Shown: positions 24,935-34,391 of the stretch, one piece after another
How the letters are laid out: every line of letters starts with the position of its first letter
How positions within the stretch are numbered: position 1 is the first letter of the stretch
NCBI GenBank assembly: GCA_044598425.1
Contig: CP172536.1
Coordinates: forward strand, 1,984,001-2,048,000
Reading direction: 5' to 3'
Length of the DNA stretch: 64,000 nucleotides
DNA from: JAEVLT01 sp044598425
GTDB lineage: Bacteria > Bacillota > Bacilli > Bacillales > Cytobacillaceae
Notes under the pieces: model-generated
What the model was told of the DNA's origin: nothing
Seen by the model: the letters and a program-made list of their open reading frames with translations, nothing else
Database searches by the model: none
Position numbers and translations under genes: made by a program

Positions 24935-26368
24935 GTGGGTGTAACACTTAGCAAAGGGCAAAAAGTGGATTTAACAAAATCTTATCCCGGCCTAAAAAAG
25001 GTAGTCGTCGGCTTAGGCTGGAATAGCGGCGGTCTCAGTTCGAATTTTGATTTGGATGCATCGGCTTTTTTATTAGATCAAACAGGCATGGTTCAAAACG
25101 ACTTGGATTTTGTTTTTTACAATAATCCATCAGGAGGAAACGGCTCGATTCTCTATAGCGGGGATAATCGTGTTGGTTCAGGGTTAAAAGATGATGAACA
25201 AATTAGGATTGATTTAAACAAAGTTCCGGCACATATCCACCGGATTGCTTTTTCCATTACGATTCATGATGCCCAATTGAAAGGGCAGAATTTTGGACAA
25301 ATATCTGATTCTTATGTACGTATCTTTAATGAACAAACAAATGAGGAGCTTATCCGATTTAACCTAGGCAGAGATTTCACGATTGAGACTGCAATCGTCG
25401 CAGCAGAACTTTACCGCCATAATGGCGAATGGAAGTTTAATGCAATTGCGAGCGGCTTTCAAGGAGGATTGGCAGCACTATGCCGAAACTTTGGTGTAGC
25501 AGTGGATGACCTTCCTGCAAGCGGATCAACAGCATCACCGGCTTACCAACAACATCAAACTGGCCTAAATTCTTATCAACAAAATCAAAATGATCATAAC
25601 CCATACAAAAGTCAAAACAGCCAAGAGCGTTATCAACAAAATAATCATGAGTTAGGAACGACATATCAGCAACCGTCCTACGGTTATCCGGTGCAATCGT
25701 TTCCTGCCAACCCTCAGACACAACAAACATATGGCGGGGAAAACATTATGTGCCCCCGTTGCCATTCGAGCAATGTGCGGACTGGTCAAAAAGGCTTCGG
25801 TCTTGGCAAAGCGGCCATTGGCGGGTTAATTCTCGGGCCAGTTGGTTTACTCGGTGGGTTTATTGGAAAAAACCAACTGAAATTCACGTGTAACAGCTGC
25901 GGAAACTCATGGTCCCCGTCAAATACAGATTATGCTGAATGGGCCAACAACCAAAAGAGACGAGCTCAAGAGTTATTTCAACGTTATAAAAGCCAGGATG
26001 TTCTCGATGCGGTCGTGGCTGGCTGCGCATTGGTTTCAATGGCAGATGGTCAACTCGATCCATCAGAACGTCAGAAGATGCTCGAATTTGTTAATCAAAG
26101 CGATGAACTACGGGTATTTGACACCCAAAAGGTAATTCAGAAATTTAATCTGCTTGTTTCAAAGATTGAATATGATCAATCGGTGGGACGAGCTGAAGCA
26201 TTCAGAGCTTTAGGAAAAGTAAGAACAAAGCCTGAAATCGCTAGACTGATTGCGCGTTATTGTATTGCAATTGGTTATGCAGATGGCCACTTTGATCAAA
26301 GCGAAAAACAAATGGTTAACGACATTTGCCGCGAACTCGGCTTAAACCCCGCAGAATTTTTATCTTAA
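24935..26368 (+). CDS. TerD / zinc-ribbon / TerB fusion protein
   Basis: This 477-aa cytosolic protein joins three modules. Residues about 1-190 form a TerD domain with the calcium-binding strings NFDLDASAFLLD and YSGDNRVGSG. Residues about 195-268 are a Gln/Asn/Tyr-rich linker. Residues about 270-335 hold a zinc ribbon (MCPRCHSSN and FTCNSCGNSW) split by a Gly-rich hydrophobic hairpin (AAIGGLILGPVGLLGGFIG). The C-terminus is TerB-like, with acidic loops SMADGQLDPSE and GYADGHFDQSE. Tellurite-resistance-type stress modules normally occur as separate genes in a ter operon; none is nearby. GTG at 24935 follows AGGGAG by 8 nt. Confidence 0.85.
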   Translation: MGVTLSKGQKVDLTKSYPGLKKVVVGLGWNSGGLSSNFDLDASAFLLDQTGMVQNDLDFVFYNNPSGGNGSILYSGDNRVGSGLKDDEQIRIDLNKVPAHIHRIAFSITIHDAQLKGQNFGQISDSYVRIFNEQTNEELIRFNLGRDFTIETAIVAAELYRHNGEWKFNAIASGFQGGLAALCRNFGVAVDDLPASGSTASPAYQQHQTGLNSYQQNQNDHNPYKSQNSQERYQQNNHELGTTYQQPSYGYPVQSFPANPQTQQTYGGENIMCPRCHSSNVRTGQKGFGLGKAAIGGLILGPVGLLGGFIGKNQLKFTCNSCGNSWSPSNTDYAEWANNQKRRAQELFQRYKSQDVLDAVVAGCALVSMADGQLDPSERQKMLEFVNQSDELRVFDTQKVIQKFNLLVSKIEYDQSVGRAEAFRALGKVRTKPEIARLIARYCIAIGYADGHFDQSEKQMVNDICRELGLNPAEFLS

Positions 26369-26376
26369 TTGACGCT

Positions 26377-26417
26377 AAAAACGCCTCAATCGTTTGGACG
26401 AATGGAGGCGTTTTTAT
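26377..26417 (+). terminator. Terminator of the TerD-TerB gene
   Basis: AAAACGCCTC pairs with GAGGCGTTTT around an 18-nt loop, followed by TTATTTA, just after the stop codon. Confidence 0.85.
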
Positions 26418-26460
26418 TTAGGACCAAACTCGTTGATTTTCTTACATTTTCATTTTTCCA

Positions 26461-27342
26461 TTACTTCAAAACATTTTTCAATTCACCGATCGATTCAATG
26501 GAAATTACCATTTCATCTCCGGACTTCAGCCATACCTGCTTTTCTTTTGGATAGCCGAGAATAACGCCAGCTGGAGTTCCGGTAAAAATAATATCTCCAG
26601 CCTTTAATGTCATATATTGTGAAATATAGCTAATAAGGGCTGCACAATTAAAAATCATATTATTAGTGTTCCCTTTTTGACGAACTTCACCATTAATGCG
26701 GCACTCTACTTTTAATTCATTAGGATTTGCAATTTCATCAGCTGTTACGATATATGGTCCAATTGGTGCAAACCCATCTGGCGTTTTTCCTAGTAACCAT
26801 TGATGGGTTTTTAATTGTAAATCACGGGCAGAAATATCGTTCCCAACCGTGTAGCCAAAAACATATGACAACGCTTCTTCTTCTGAAACGTTTTTAGCTG
26901 TCTTACCCATTACAATTACTAGTTCAGCCTCATAGTCCATTTGCTCCGCTCCCTGTGGAATTTCCACTTCATCACGATGGGCGGCAAGTGTGTTGTTAAA
27001 TTTACTAAACAAAATGGGAGAAGTCGGGATATCCATATTCGTCTCTTTGGCATGGTCAATATAGTTTAAACCAATACACAAGATTTTTTCGGGATTAGCA
27101 ATTGCTGGAGCATAGTTCAGTTCCTCTTCCTTTAAAAATAATTCCTGTACCCCTTGTTCAACTGCTCGATTTGCAAGACGAGCTAAGCTGTCTAACCCTT
27201 CGTTACTATGTAAGAGCTCTTCAAGATTTATAGGTACAATTTCCTCAAACTTTTTAACAGCTGCTTTTACATCTAAGATACCTGTATTCGTTTTCACTCC
27301 TAAACAAATCTCATCCACTTTTAAAAATTGTAAAAGTTTCAC
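26461..27342 (-). CDS. Fumarylacetoacetate hydrolase family protein
   Basis: This 293-aa enzyme has the FAH fold. The metal ligands are visible in MDYEAELVIVMGKTAKN (two Glu) and the conserved GNDISARDLQ block follows. GLNYIDHAKE and TPAGVILGYPKE complete the active site. The family hydrolyses or decarboxylates diketo acids in aromatic and sugar-acid catabolism; the substrate cannot be named. GTG at 27342 is 5 nt after GGGGGAG and is chosen over the TTG one codon upstream. The MFS transporter upstream is separated by a terminator, so the two are probably not one operon. Confidence 0.88.
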   Translation of the reverse strand: MKLLQFLKVDEICLGVKTNTGILDVKAAVKKFEEIVPINLEELLHSNEGLDSLARLANRAVEQGVQELFLKEEELNYAPAIANPEKILCIGLNYIDHAKETNMDIPTSPILFSKFNNTLAAHRDEVEIPQGAEQMDYEAELVIVMGKTAKNVSEEEALSYVFGYTVGNDISARDLQLKTHQWLLGKTPDGFAPIGPYIVTADEIANPNELKVECRINGEVRQKGNTNNMIFNCAALISYISQYMTLKAGDIIFTGTPAGVILGYPKEKQVWLKSGDEMVISIESIGELKNVLK

Positions 27343-27485
27343 CAAATCTCCCCCTTAACATTTTTAGAATAGACGATAATTTTCGAAATATTTTATATCG
27401 TCTATTATATAATAATTCTTTATTTTAAAAAAATAAATAGATAAAGAAAAGTGCTTATTATTATAATGCAGATAGAAATAAAAAA

Positions 27486-27520
27486 TAATAAACGGAAAGC
27501 TTGAAGCCTTCCGTTTTTTT
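27486..27520 (-). terminator. Terminator of the MFS transporter gene
   Basis: On the minus strand AAACGGAA pairs with TTCCGTTT around 11 nt and is followed by an AT-rich tail with TTTTTT. Confidence 0.7.
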
Positions 27521-27538
27521 GTATTTGAATATTTAACT

Positions 27539-28942
27539 TCAGGTTCGTTCCCCTCTTGCTCTTCGTTTAAGAGTTGACTTTACTTTTCTGATATCCGTCA
27601 CGTTACTTTTAGCCATTTTGACATAGCACCACGCTGATGGAATCAAAAATAGCTGCAGCAATGATAACGTAATAATATAAGAATTCGGCTCTTTTGAATA
27701 ATTAGAGACAATTCCAAGGATAATGCCTACCCCTACATTGCCAATCGTTCTTCCAAGACTATTGGAGAGGTTCGCAACACTAAATGCTGTGCCCCGATGC
27801 TCCGGAAGGTTAACATCCGTTATAAGAGCCAGCCAGTTCGGCGTGTTGGCTGATTGGGCTGCTGATGCCAAAAAAGATAATACAAACAATAATGTAATCC
27901 ATGGGTTCACGAAAATTTGCTTTATTAATTCGATTAAAATACTCAATACATGATTTCCCGTTGGCAAGGACAAATTGGTCATTGGTACAGCAAACATTAA
28001 AATATAAAGCGGCATCGTTAAAAATACAAACAGAGCAGTTAAATAAGCTCGGCCTCTATATGTCTTGCTTTGAAGCCGGTCGCCTAAATGACCGAAGTAC
28101 ATTGAAGTAATTCCCCCAAGCTGAAAGATTGCATATAAATACCCCGAAGCAACGATCGCCGTTTTCATGTCAAATCCTTGTTCTTGGATTTTAAATATGT
28201 AGAGGGTTGGCAGCCAAATCAAACTGCCAGTAGCTATATTCATAAAAAAAGCCTGCAAAAACAAATACAGATTACTTCTTTTTAAAATTATTGCTACTAT
28301 TTGCATTGGTTCTATAATATAGTTATATGACTGACCTTGTTTCATAAGGCTTTTTAATTCAGGATCCGCTTCACCTCGATTCGGTTCTTTTACAAAGAGG
28401 TAAAGAATAATTAAGAAGAAACCGATAAAGCCAACAAGCTCAAACGGTCTTCTCCAATCAGTTGCAGTAGCAATCAAGGAAGCCATCAAGGATCCAATGA
28501 TTCCGCCAAGACCTTGCGTCATGCCCCATAGGCTTAAGATCATCCCGCGAAGGCGATAGGGGATGGAATCCGTTAAGACACTAAAGCCGATGGATGCAAT
28601 ACAGCCTAGACCAATTCCAGTTAAGATTTGAAATACTAATAGCTGCACATAATTTTGGCTAACTGAGGTTAAAAATACGGATAATACCCAAATCAACGTT
28701 CCGATTATAATGAGCATTTTTCGTTTATATTTTCCAGAAAGGTATCCCCAATAGATCGAAGAAATTGCAGTCGCTAAAATATTTAAGGCAGAAACCACTC
28801 CCATTTTATTAATACTTGTATGGATATCATTCGAAATGGATTGAAAAAGTGGCGGAAACAAGCCAATAATAATATTGTCAAATGCCGCAAGCGCGGTAAA
28901 TACAAAAATAGTGTAAATGATTTTCCAGTTAGATGTTTTCAA
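27539..28942 (-). CDS. MFS transporter
   Basis: This 467-aa major-facilitator protein has about 12 membrane helices. The loop 2-3 motif is YWGYLSGKYKRKMLI, and the helix-4/5 region is QILTGIGLGCIASIGFSVLT with a conserved RLRGMILSLWG. The second half has the related GHLGDRLQSKTYRGRA. The substrate is not evident. The organisation resembles sugar-phosphate or aromatic-acid permeases, but this is weak. The C-terminal tail is strongly basic (KSTLKRRARGERT). It is followed by its own terminator. Confidence 0.88.
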   Translation of the reverse strand: MKTSNWKIIYTIFVFTALAAFDNIIIGLFPPLFQSISNDIHTSINKMGVVSALNILATAISSIYWGYLSGKYKRKMLIIIGTLIWVLSVFLTSVSQNYVQLLVFQILTGIGLGCIASIGFSVLTDSIPYRLRGMILSLWGMTQGLGGIIGSLMASLIATATDWRRPFELVGFIGFFLIILYLFVKEPNRGEADPELKSLMKQGQSYNYIIEPMQIVAIILKRSNLYLFLQAFFMNIATGSLIWLPTLYIFKIQEQGFDMKTAIVASGYLYAIFQLGGITSMYFGHLGDRLQSKTYRGRAYLTALFVFLTMPLYILMFAVPMTNLSLPTGNHVLSILIELIKQIFVNPWITLLFVLSFLASAAQSANTPNWLALITDVNLPEHRGTAFSVANLSNSLGRTIGNVGVGIILGIVSNYSKEPNSYIITLSLLQLFLIPSAWCYVKMAKSNVTDIRKVKSTLKRRARGERT

Positions 28943-29121
28943 AAAATCGAAAGCTCCTTTACGTGTTTTTTATCATAACCACTCATGTTCCTTGCTCATT
29001 TATGAAAAATGTTTTAAAGAAACATTAAATTTTTATAATAATTGACGATTCTATCTTCAAAATGCTTTTATTTTGATATAATTATACAATACGTACTCAA
29101 GAAAGGCTTGGTAATTGTAGG

Positions 29122-30267
29122 ATGAGTAAAAATATACTTGTAATTTCTTCTGATAATACTGGTCATGGACATAAAAGTATAACAGAAGCAATATATGAAA
29201 AGATTGGCACGAAACATGACATAAACATCCATGTTGTAGACGGCTTTTCACTTGGAGGACAAGTCCTTCTAAATATCGGAAAGTCCTACGGGCCAATCAC
29301 GCGAAAAGCAGAAAATTTATGGAAGATGATTTGGAAATTATCAGCCATTAAACCTTCTCTTGTTAATGATTTGATTGAAGTTCTTATTAAAAAAAATTTC
29401 TTAAAACTTCTTGAAGAATTTAAACCAGATTTAATTTTATCTGTCCACCCTAATTTTAACGGTTCTGTTCTCAATATTTTAGAGAAACAAGGGCTTAATA
29501 TCTCTTTTGTCATTTTAATTGCAGACCTTGTAAACATTTATCCGCTTTGGGTCGACCACAGAGCTGATTATATTATAAGTCCGACCGTTGAAGCGAAAGA
29601 AAAGTGTTTAGAGTACGGGATTCCAAATGAAAAAATAAAGGTTTTAGGATTCCCTGTTCGTTCAAGATTTTACCGTAAACCGCAGAATAAAAAAGAGGTA
29701 TTTCATTATCCTCAGAATGCCCCGCTAAAGTGCCTGATTATGAGCGGGGGTGAAGGTGTTGGCAATATGAAGGAAATTGCCGAAAATCTTCTTCAACATT
29801 TTGATTGTAAAATCAAAATCGTTGCAGGCAGAAATGCTAAACTAAAAGAATCTTTAGAACAATCACTTCAAAGAAAATACGGTGAAAAAGTTGAAATTTA
29901 TGGATTTACAAAAAACATACAAGACCTTATGCTAGCATCTGATATTGCCTTTACAAGAGGCAGCCCAAACGTGATGTTTGAAGCTGTTGCAGCCAATTTG
30001 CCAATCATTATTACAGGTGCTTTACCAGGGCAGGAAGAAAGCAACCCTGCATTTGCGGAAAAGTACAATTTAGGTGTAGTCTGTAAGCATCCTGAAGACA
30101 TCGTAAAAACCATCAATGGTTTGCTAGAAAACAACAGTGAAAAGTTAAACAATATTATAAATAGCCAGCGAAAATTTATCAATGCACAAGCAGCTGAAGA
30201 TATTTTACAATTTATTTCAAATGTTGAACCTACATATATGAAGAATGAGGCCGTCCTTTCATATTAA
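29122..30267 (+). CDS. GT28/MGDG-synthase-type glycosyltransferase
   Basis: This 381-aa protein has the two-domain GT-B fold of diacylglycerol glycosyltransferases such as UgtP. The N-terminal glycine-rich loop is SSDNTGHGHKSITEAI. The C-terminal UDP-sugar site includes IMSGGEGVGN, YGFTKNIQDLMLASDIAFTR and GSPNVMFEAVA. No signal peptide is present, so it would work at the inner membrane face. It is divergent from the MFS gene and monocistronic. It may be a paralog of UgtP rather than UgtP itself; the sugar donor is unknown. The ribosome site (GAAAGG, 16 nt upstream) is weak. Confidence 0.82.
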   Translation: MSKNILVISSDNTGHGHKSITEAIYEKIGTKHDINIHVVDGFSLGGQVLLNIGKSYGPITRKAENLWKMIWKLSAIKPSLVNDLIEVLIKKNFLKLLEEFKPDLILSVHPNFNGSVLNILEKQGLNISFVILIADLVNIYPLWVDHRADYIISPTVEAKEKCLEYGIPNEKIKVLGFPVRSRFYRKPQNKKEVFHYPQNAPLKCLIMSGGEGVGNMKEIAENLLQHFDCKIKIVAGRNAKLKESLEQSLQRKYGEKVEIYGFTKNIQDLMLASDIAFTRGSPNVMFEAVAANLPIIITGALPGQEESNPAFAEKYNLGVVCKHPEDIVKTINGLLENNSEKLNNIINSQRKFINAQAAEDILQFISNVEPTYMKNEAVLSY

Positions 30268-30346
30268 TAACATTTTTCTCCTTTTAGAGCGACTCTGATC
30301 GGAAAGAATTTTTTTATAAAATGCGGGCAACATCGCTTGCCTATCT

Positions 30347-30380
30347 GAAAAAAATCACCCGAATGTTCGGGTGATTTTTC
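30347..30380 (+). terminator. Terminator of the GT28 gene
   Basis: AAATCACCCGAA pairs with TTCGGGTGATTT around a very short loop, followed by TTTT. Confidence 0.85.
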
Positions 30381-30600
30381 GTTTAAGTTCATTCGCCATA
30401 AAAGAAAAGCAGCAGCTAATGCCAGCGCACAGCTGACTCCAAATGTCGCAATTGGACCATAGAACCTGCCATCCAGCAGTGGTTAAGGCAATAAACGGTT
30501 TATTAAATTCGACAAGCTATAGCCAACTCACAAAACCAACCCAGAAAATAATCGAGCGGACCCCAAAGATCCGCTTCGCCCCATTCCTATCCATACATTC
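30372..30600 (-). pseudogene. Possible transporter C-terminal relic
   Basis: On the minus strand, one frame reads RIFGVRSIIFWVGFVSWL, then a stop, then VEFNKPFIALTTAGW. A shifted frame gives DGRFYGPIATFGVSCALALA and AAFLLWRMN. The hydrophobic segments in order look like the last helices of a membrane transporter broken by a stop and a frameshift. No start codon or ribosome site is associated. The family cannot be named with confidence. Confidence 0.35.
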
Positions 30601-30607
30601 ACCATCG

Positions 30608-31210
30608 TCAAAAGCGGGAGACATTGTTTCCTCTCCACACTTTATTCTCGATTTTCTCATAAAATGCAACCACTGTATTCACGACTCGATCTGCTAGTTT
30701 CCAACGAGTTAAAATCATGTGCACCAAAAAGGCTACTACGATCCCGATCAACATTCCCGCAATAACATCAGAAGGATAATGAACGCCCGTCCAAACACGT
30801 GACAGTGAGATTGCTGCTGCTAAAAGCAGCCAAATCCAGCCATCGCGCTTTCGCCAAATCCAAATGGATGTGGCAATTACAAAGGCTCCTGCAGCATGGT
30901 CACTTGGAAAAGAAGCATTTGCTGCGTGCTGAATCAATTGAATGACGTGATGGTGAACAAACGGCCGATCGCGATAGATCACCAGCCCAATAATCCCATT
31001 GATTCCAAGAGCTACACTAGCTGCCGCCAATCCCTCTACAACCATCCGGCGGTTGGACTTTGTCCGCAGAAACCAGTAAACAATCACAACAAGAAAAAAT
31101 AGATATTCTCCATCCTGTGACAAAAACTCCATGAACGGATTAAGCACAGCATCTGAAATTGCAAGATGATTAATCATTTGAAATACATGATAATCCCATT
31201 GAAAAAACAT
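30608..31210 (-). CDS. bcrC: Undecaprenyl-diphosphatase BcrC (PAP2 family)
   Basis: This 200-aa membrane phosphatase recycles the lipid carrier undecaprenyl pyrophosphate for wall synthesis and gives basal bacitracin tolerance. All three PAP2 signatures are present: RDRPFVHH (about residue 79), SFPSDHAAGAF (about 97) and SRVWTGVHYPSDVIAG (about 137). Five to six membrane helices are predicted. ATG follows AAAAGGGTG by 6 nt. In B. subtilis the gene is controlled by ECF sigma factors; I cannot prove such a promoter here. Confidence 0.93.
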   Translation of the reverse strand: MFFQWDYHVFQMINHLAISDAVLNPFMEFLSQDGEYLFFLVVIVYWFLRTKSNRRMVVEGLAAASVALGINGIIGLVIYRDRPFVHHHVIQLIQHAANASFPSDHAAGAFVIATSIWIWRKRDGWIWLLLAAAISLSRVWTGVHYPSDVIAGMLIGIVVAFLVHMILTRWKLADRVVNTVVAFYEKIENKVWRGNNVSRF

Positions 31211-31491
31211 ATTAACACCCTTTTCTTTATTTTCTTTTTTCGAAACACCGCTTCAATGCTCTAAAAAGTGCATCTAAAAGAAAAGACTTAGAAAAGAGGA
31301 AAAAGTTCAGTGCCATCAAATTTTATATTAAAATTTTTTCCCGGAATTTTCGACGTATATACGTTGAAATCATTATTAGATGAAAGAAAACACGTAATGC
31401 TAAAGACCATCAGAGGCTGATTGTACCAAAAATAAAAAAGCATGAGGAACGCTTCTGGTTATTCCATGTTTGAAACACAAGAACCGTCCCT

Positions 31492-32286
31492 CTATGAAAG
31501 AATCGCCCGGTCATTTGCCATTTGTGCACCGCGAATCCTCTGAAATTCTTGCAGTAAACTTTCAATTGTTAGCTTGTTCTTTTCTGTCTCATCTACTTCC
31601 AAAATAATTTGACCTTTATCCATCATAATTAACCGATTCCCCAAATCAATCGCCTGTTGCATGTTGTGGGTAACCATCAATGTTGTCAATTGATATTTTT
31701 CAACAATATTCTTCGTCAATTCAGTTATCAGCTCTGCTCGAGCCGGGTCAAGGGCGGCCGTATGTTCATCCAACAAGAGGACGGAAGGCTCAGTAAAGGT
31801 TGCCATCAATAAGGAAAGAGCTTGGCGCTCGCCGCCAGATAAAAGACCAACTTTGGCGCTCAATCGATTCTCCAAGCCAAGATGTAAAGATTCCAGCACC
31901 TCACGAAAGTGATCGCGCCGCTTTTTGGTAACACCTTTTCGCAGTCCCCTCGGTTTATTGCGTGAATATGCCATTGCCAAATTTTCTTCGATCGTCATAG
32001 TTGGAGCTGTTCCAGCCATTGGATCTTGGAAAACACGCCCAATCATCCGGGAACGTTTGAACTCAGATAGATGGGTAACATTTTTTCCGTCTAAATAAAT
32101 TTCACCGTCATCTGGAAAAAGAACACCTGAAATAATATTCATTAAAGTCGATTTTCCTGCTCCATTGCTTCCAATAACCGTTACAAAATCTCCTGGCTTG
32201 AGTGTTAGTTGTACGTGATCAATCGCTTTTTTTTCATCAAGAGTACCTTCATTAAAAACTTTATGAATCTGATTTAATTGCAGCAT
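31492..32286 (-). CDS. ABC transporter ATP-binding protein (TrpX-type system)
   Basis: This 264-aa ATPase has Walker A GSNGAGKST (about residue 37), signature LSGGERQALSLLM, Walker B VLLLDEHTAALDP (note His instead of Pro after Glu) and the H-loop MVTHNM. It is the third gene of a substrate-binding protein/permease/ATPase set. ATG at 32286 is placed by AAAGGGTG 6 nt upstream, and the gene overlaps the permease end by 26 nt. The set belongs to the family that includes the streptococcal tryptophan importer TrpXYZ; the substrate here is not shown by the sequence. Confidence 0.9.
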   Translation of the reverse strand: MLQLNQIHKVFNEGTLDEKKAIDHVQLTLKPGDFVTVIGSNGAGKSTLMNIISGVLFPDDGEIYLDGKNVTHLSEFKRSRMIGRVFQDPMAGTAPTMTIEENLAMAYSRNKPRGLRKGVTKKRRDHFREVLESLHLGLENRLSAKVGLLSGGERQALSLLMATFTEPSVLLLDEHTAALDPARAELITELTKNIVEKYQLTTLMVTHNMQQAIDLGNRLIMMDKGQIILEVDETEKNKLTIESLLQEFQRIRGAQMANDRAILS

Positions 32287-33292
32287 GGCTTTCACCCTTT
32301 CGTTTAGCCGGATGTAAGATCTTTTGCAGCCTTTCCGCCTTCTTGCGCGCCTTTGCCTTTTTTTCGCGAGAGCTGCCCCATATTTTAGGCGCTGTAAGAG
32401 CGAGAATGACAATAATAGCAGTAATGAGTTTCATGTCGCCTGGGTCTAAAAATTCAACGCGAAGCGCAAGTGTTACCACAAGCCGATAAATGATGGATCC
32501 TCCAATCACTGCGAGGGTTGTTCGTGCGATTGTTTTGGTGCCAAAGATCGCTTCACCGATAATCACTGAGGCCAGACCAATGATAATCATGCCAATCCCC
32601 ATGCCGACATCTGCAAATCCGCCTTGTTGTGCAATCAAGGCCCCGGAAAAAGCAACGAGGGCATTAGAAAGTCCGAGACCAAGAACAATTAGAAGATTGG
32701 TGTTGGCGGACAAACTGCGAATCATTCGTTGGTTATCTCCTGTGGCTCTAAGTGCCAGACCAATTTCCGTTTTTAAAAACCAATCTGTCAGCAGCTTAAA
32801 CAAAAAGGTTACGATCAACATAAACAGAAGGATGCCCCATGTATCCGGATGGCTGTCACCCAAACCAACCGCATCCAATAAAGAATTGAAAAATGAATCA
32901 ATGCCGCTTTGCTGCGATAAATGTGAGATTTTTGTAAAAGCCGTATCTGTATTTAACAGCGGAACATTCGATTTCCCCATAATGCGAAGATTGATCGAGT
33001 AGAGGGCAATCATCATCAAAATTCCTGACAGCAAGTTATTGATTTTGCCTACCGTGTGAATAATGCCTGTCAAACAACCGGCTGCGAAACCGGCAATAAG
33101 GGCTGCGAGAGTTGCTACAAACGGATTGCCTCCGCCTGCAATGATTATGGCTGAAATCGCCGCGCCCGTAACAAAGCTGCCATCTACCGTTAAGTCAGGA
33201 AAATCCAAAATCCGGAATGACAAATAAACACCAAGCGCCATAATCGCATAAATAATTCCTGATTCAAATGATCCAAATATAGCCGTAAACAA
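32261..33292 (-). CDS. ABC transporter permease (TrpX-type system)
   Basis: This 343-aa membrane protein of the BPD_transp_2 family has eight to ten helices. Conserved parts are GVYLSFRILDFPDLTVDGSF at the N-terminus, NNLLSGILMMIALYSINLRI, and the ATPase-contact region TEIGLALRATGDNQRMIRSL. The C-terminus is highly basic (REKKAKARKKAERLQK). It is 100 nt downstream of the substrate-binding gene, with a hairpin between them that could lower permease and ATPase expression relative to the binding protein. Confidence 0.92.
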   Translation of the reverse strand: MFTAIFGSFESGIIYAIMALGVYLSFRILDFPDLTVDGSFVTGAAISAIIIAGGGNPFVATLAALIAGFAAGCLTGIIHTVGKINNLLSGILMMIALYSINLRIMGKSNVPLLNTDTAFTKISHLSQQSGIDSFFNSLLDAVGLGDSHPDTWGILLFMLIVTFLFKLLTDWFLKTEIGLALRATGDNQRMIRSLSANTNLLIVLGLGLSNALVAFSGALIAQQGGFADVGMGIGMIIIGLASVIIGEAIFGTKTIARTTLAVIGGSIIYRLVVTLALRVEFLDPGDMKLITAIIVILALTAPKIWGSSREKKAKARKKAERLQKILHPAKRKGESHAAIKSDS

Positions 33293-33345
33293 CTAAGATC
33301 ATCCTTTCTTAAATACGAGAGTCATCTATAGAAGCTATAAAGAAT

Positions 33346-33374
33346 GGGAGACGAACTTTTAGGAGTCATCTCCC
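33346..33374 (-). promoter_or_regulatory. Intercistronic hairpin in the ABC operon
   Basis: A GGGAGA / TCTCCC stem lies between the binding-protein and permease genes. It has no strong T tract on the minus strand, so partial attenuation or 3'-end protection of the upstream message is more likely than full termination. Confidence 0.5.
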
Positions 33375-33392
33375 CTTTAAAACTAACCCAGC

Positions 33393-34391
33393 TTACTTTC
33401 CATCATAAAATTCGCCGAGTTTTTCCCAGTCTGGATTCACTTTTAGACCTTGTGCCTCCGCAGCTTTTTTATTTATGACAAGTTTTAGCGTTTTTGGCAG
33501 TTCAACAGGGATTTCCGAAGGCTTTTTCTTGCCTGTTAAAATATCTGCAGCCATAACGCCGGATTGATAGCCAATATCATAATAGTTGAACCCGCTTGCG
33601 GCAACAGCCCCTTTTTTCATTGAATCAAGTTCACCCACGAAGAGAGGAATCTTTTTGCTGTTCGCGACTGAAATAACCGATTCAAGAGCAGAAACGACAG
33701 TGTTATCTGTTGGGATATAAATCGCGTCTACTCGGCCAACGAGGGACTCTGCCGCCTGCTTTACCTCTGCTGATGTTGAAACGGAAACTTCAACAAGCTT
33801 TGCATTCTTTTTCTCCACTAATGATTTCACTTGTTTTACTTGGACAACTGAATTCTGTTCCCCTGCATTATATATGACGCCAAGTTTTTTCGCTTTCACT
33901 TCATCCGTTATAAATCCAATCGTTTTTCCTGTTGCATCCGGATGGTTATCGGTTGTGCCCGTTATATTTTTGCCTGGTTTATCAAAGGCTTTTACAAGGC
34001 CTGCACCAACCGGATCTGTCACGGAAGTAAACACAATCGGAATGTCTTTTGTTGCATTTAATGCTGCTACTGCACTTGGTGTAGCATTTGCAAAAATGAG
34101 ATCCACTTTATTGCCGACGAAATTTTTTGCGATTGTTTGTGTATTATTCATATCTGCCTGCGCATTTTGTTCATCAAATTTTGCATTAATTCCTTTATCT
34201 TTCAATGCCTGCTTAAATCCTTTTGTTGCAGCGTCCAATGATGGATGGACGGCAAACTGAGTAATACCAATTTTGTATTCCTTCTTATCTCCTGACTTTT
34301 GATCATTCCCTGTTGTGTCTTTGCTTCCACACCCCGCCAGTAAAAGCGCACCAGCGAGTAAAACTGTTCCCATTTTCGCTAATTTCTTCAT
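33393..34391 (-). CDS. ABC transporter substrate-binding lipoprotein (TrpX family)
   Basis: This 332-aa lipoprotein has the lipobox LLLAGC at about residue 20, followed by a GSKDTTGNDQKSGDKK linker and a type-I periplasmic-binding fold. Family marks are KIGITQFAVHPSLDAATKGF, FANATPSAVAAL, VFTSVTDPVGAGLV and NYYDIGYQSGVMAADIL. ATG at 34391 is 10 nt after AGGAGG; a TTG two codons earlier is the alternative. No T-box leader precedes the gene, so the sequence gives no regulatory support for tryptophan as substrate. Confidence 0.92.
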   Translation of the reverse strand: MKKLAKMGTVLLAGALLLAGCGSKDTTGNDQKSGDKKEYKIGITQFAVHPSLDAATKGFKQALKDKGINAKFDEQNAQADMNNTQTIAKNFVGNKVDLIFANATPSAVAALNATKDIPIVFTSVTDPVGAGLVKAFDKPGKNITGTTDNHPDATGKTIGFITDEVKAKKLGVIYNAGEQNSVVQVKQVKSLVEKKNAKLVEVSVSTSAEVKQAAESLVGRVDAIYIPTDNTVVSALESVISVANSKKIPLFVGELDSMKKGAVAASGFNYYDIGYQSGVMAADILTGKKKPSEIPVELPKTLKLVINKKAAEAQGLKVNPDWEKLGEFYDGK

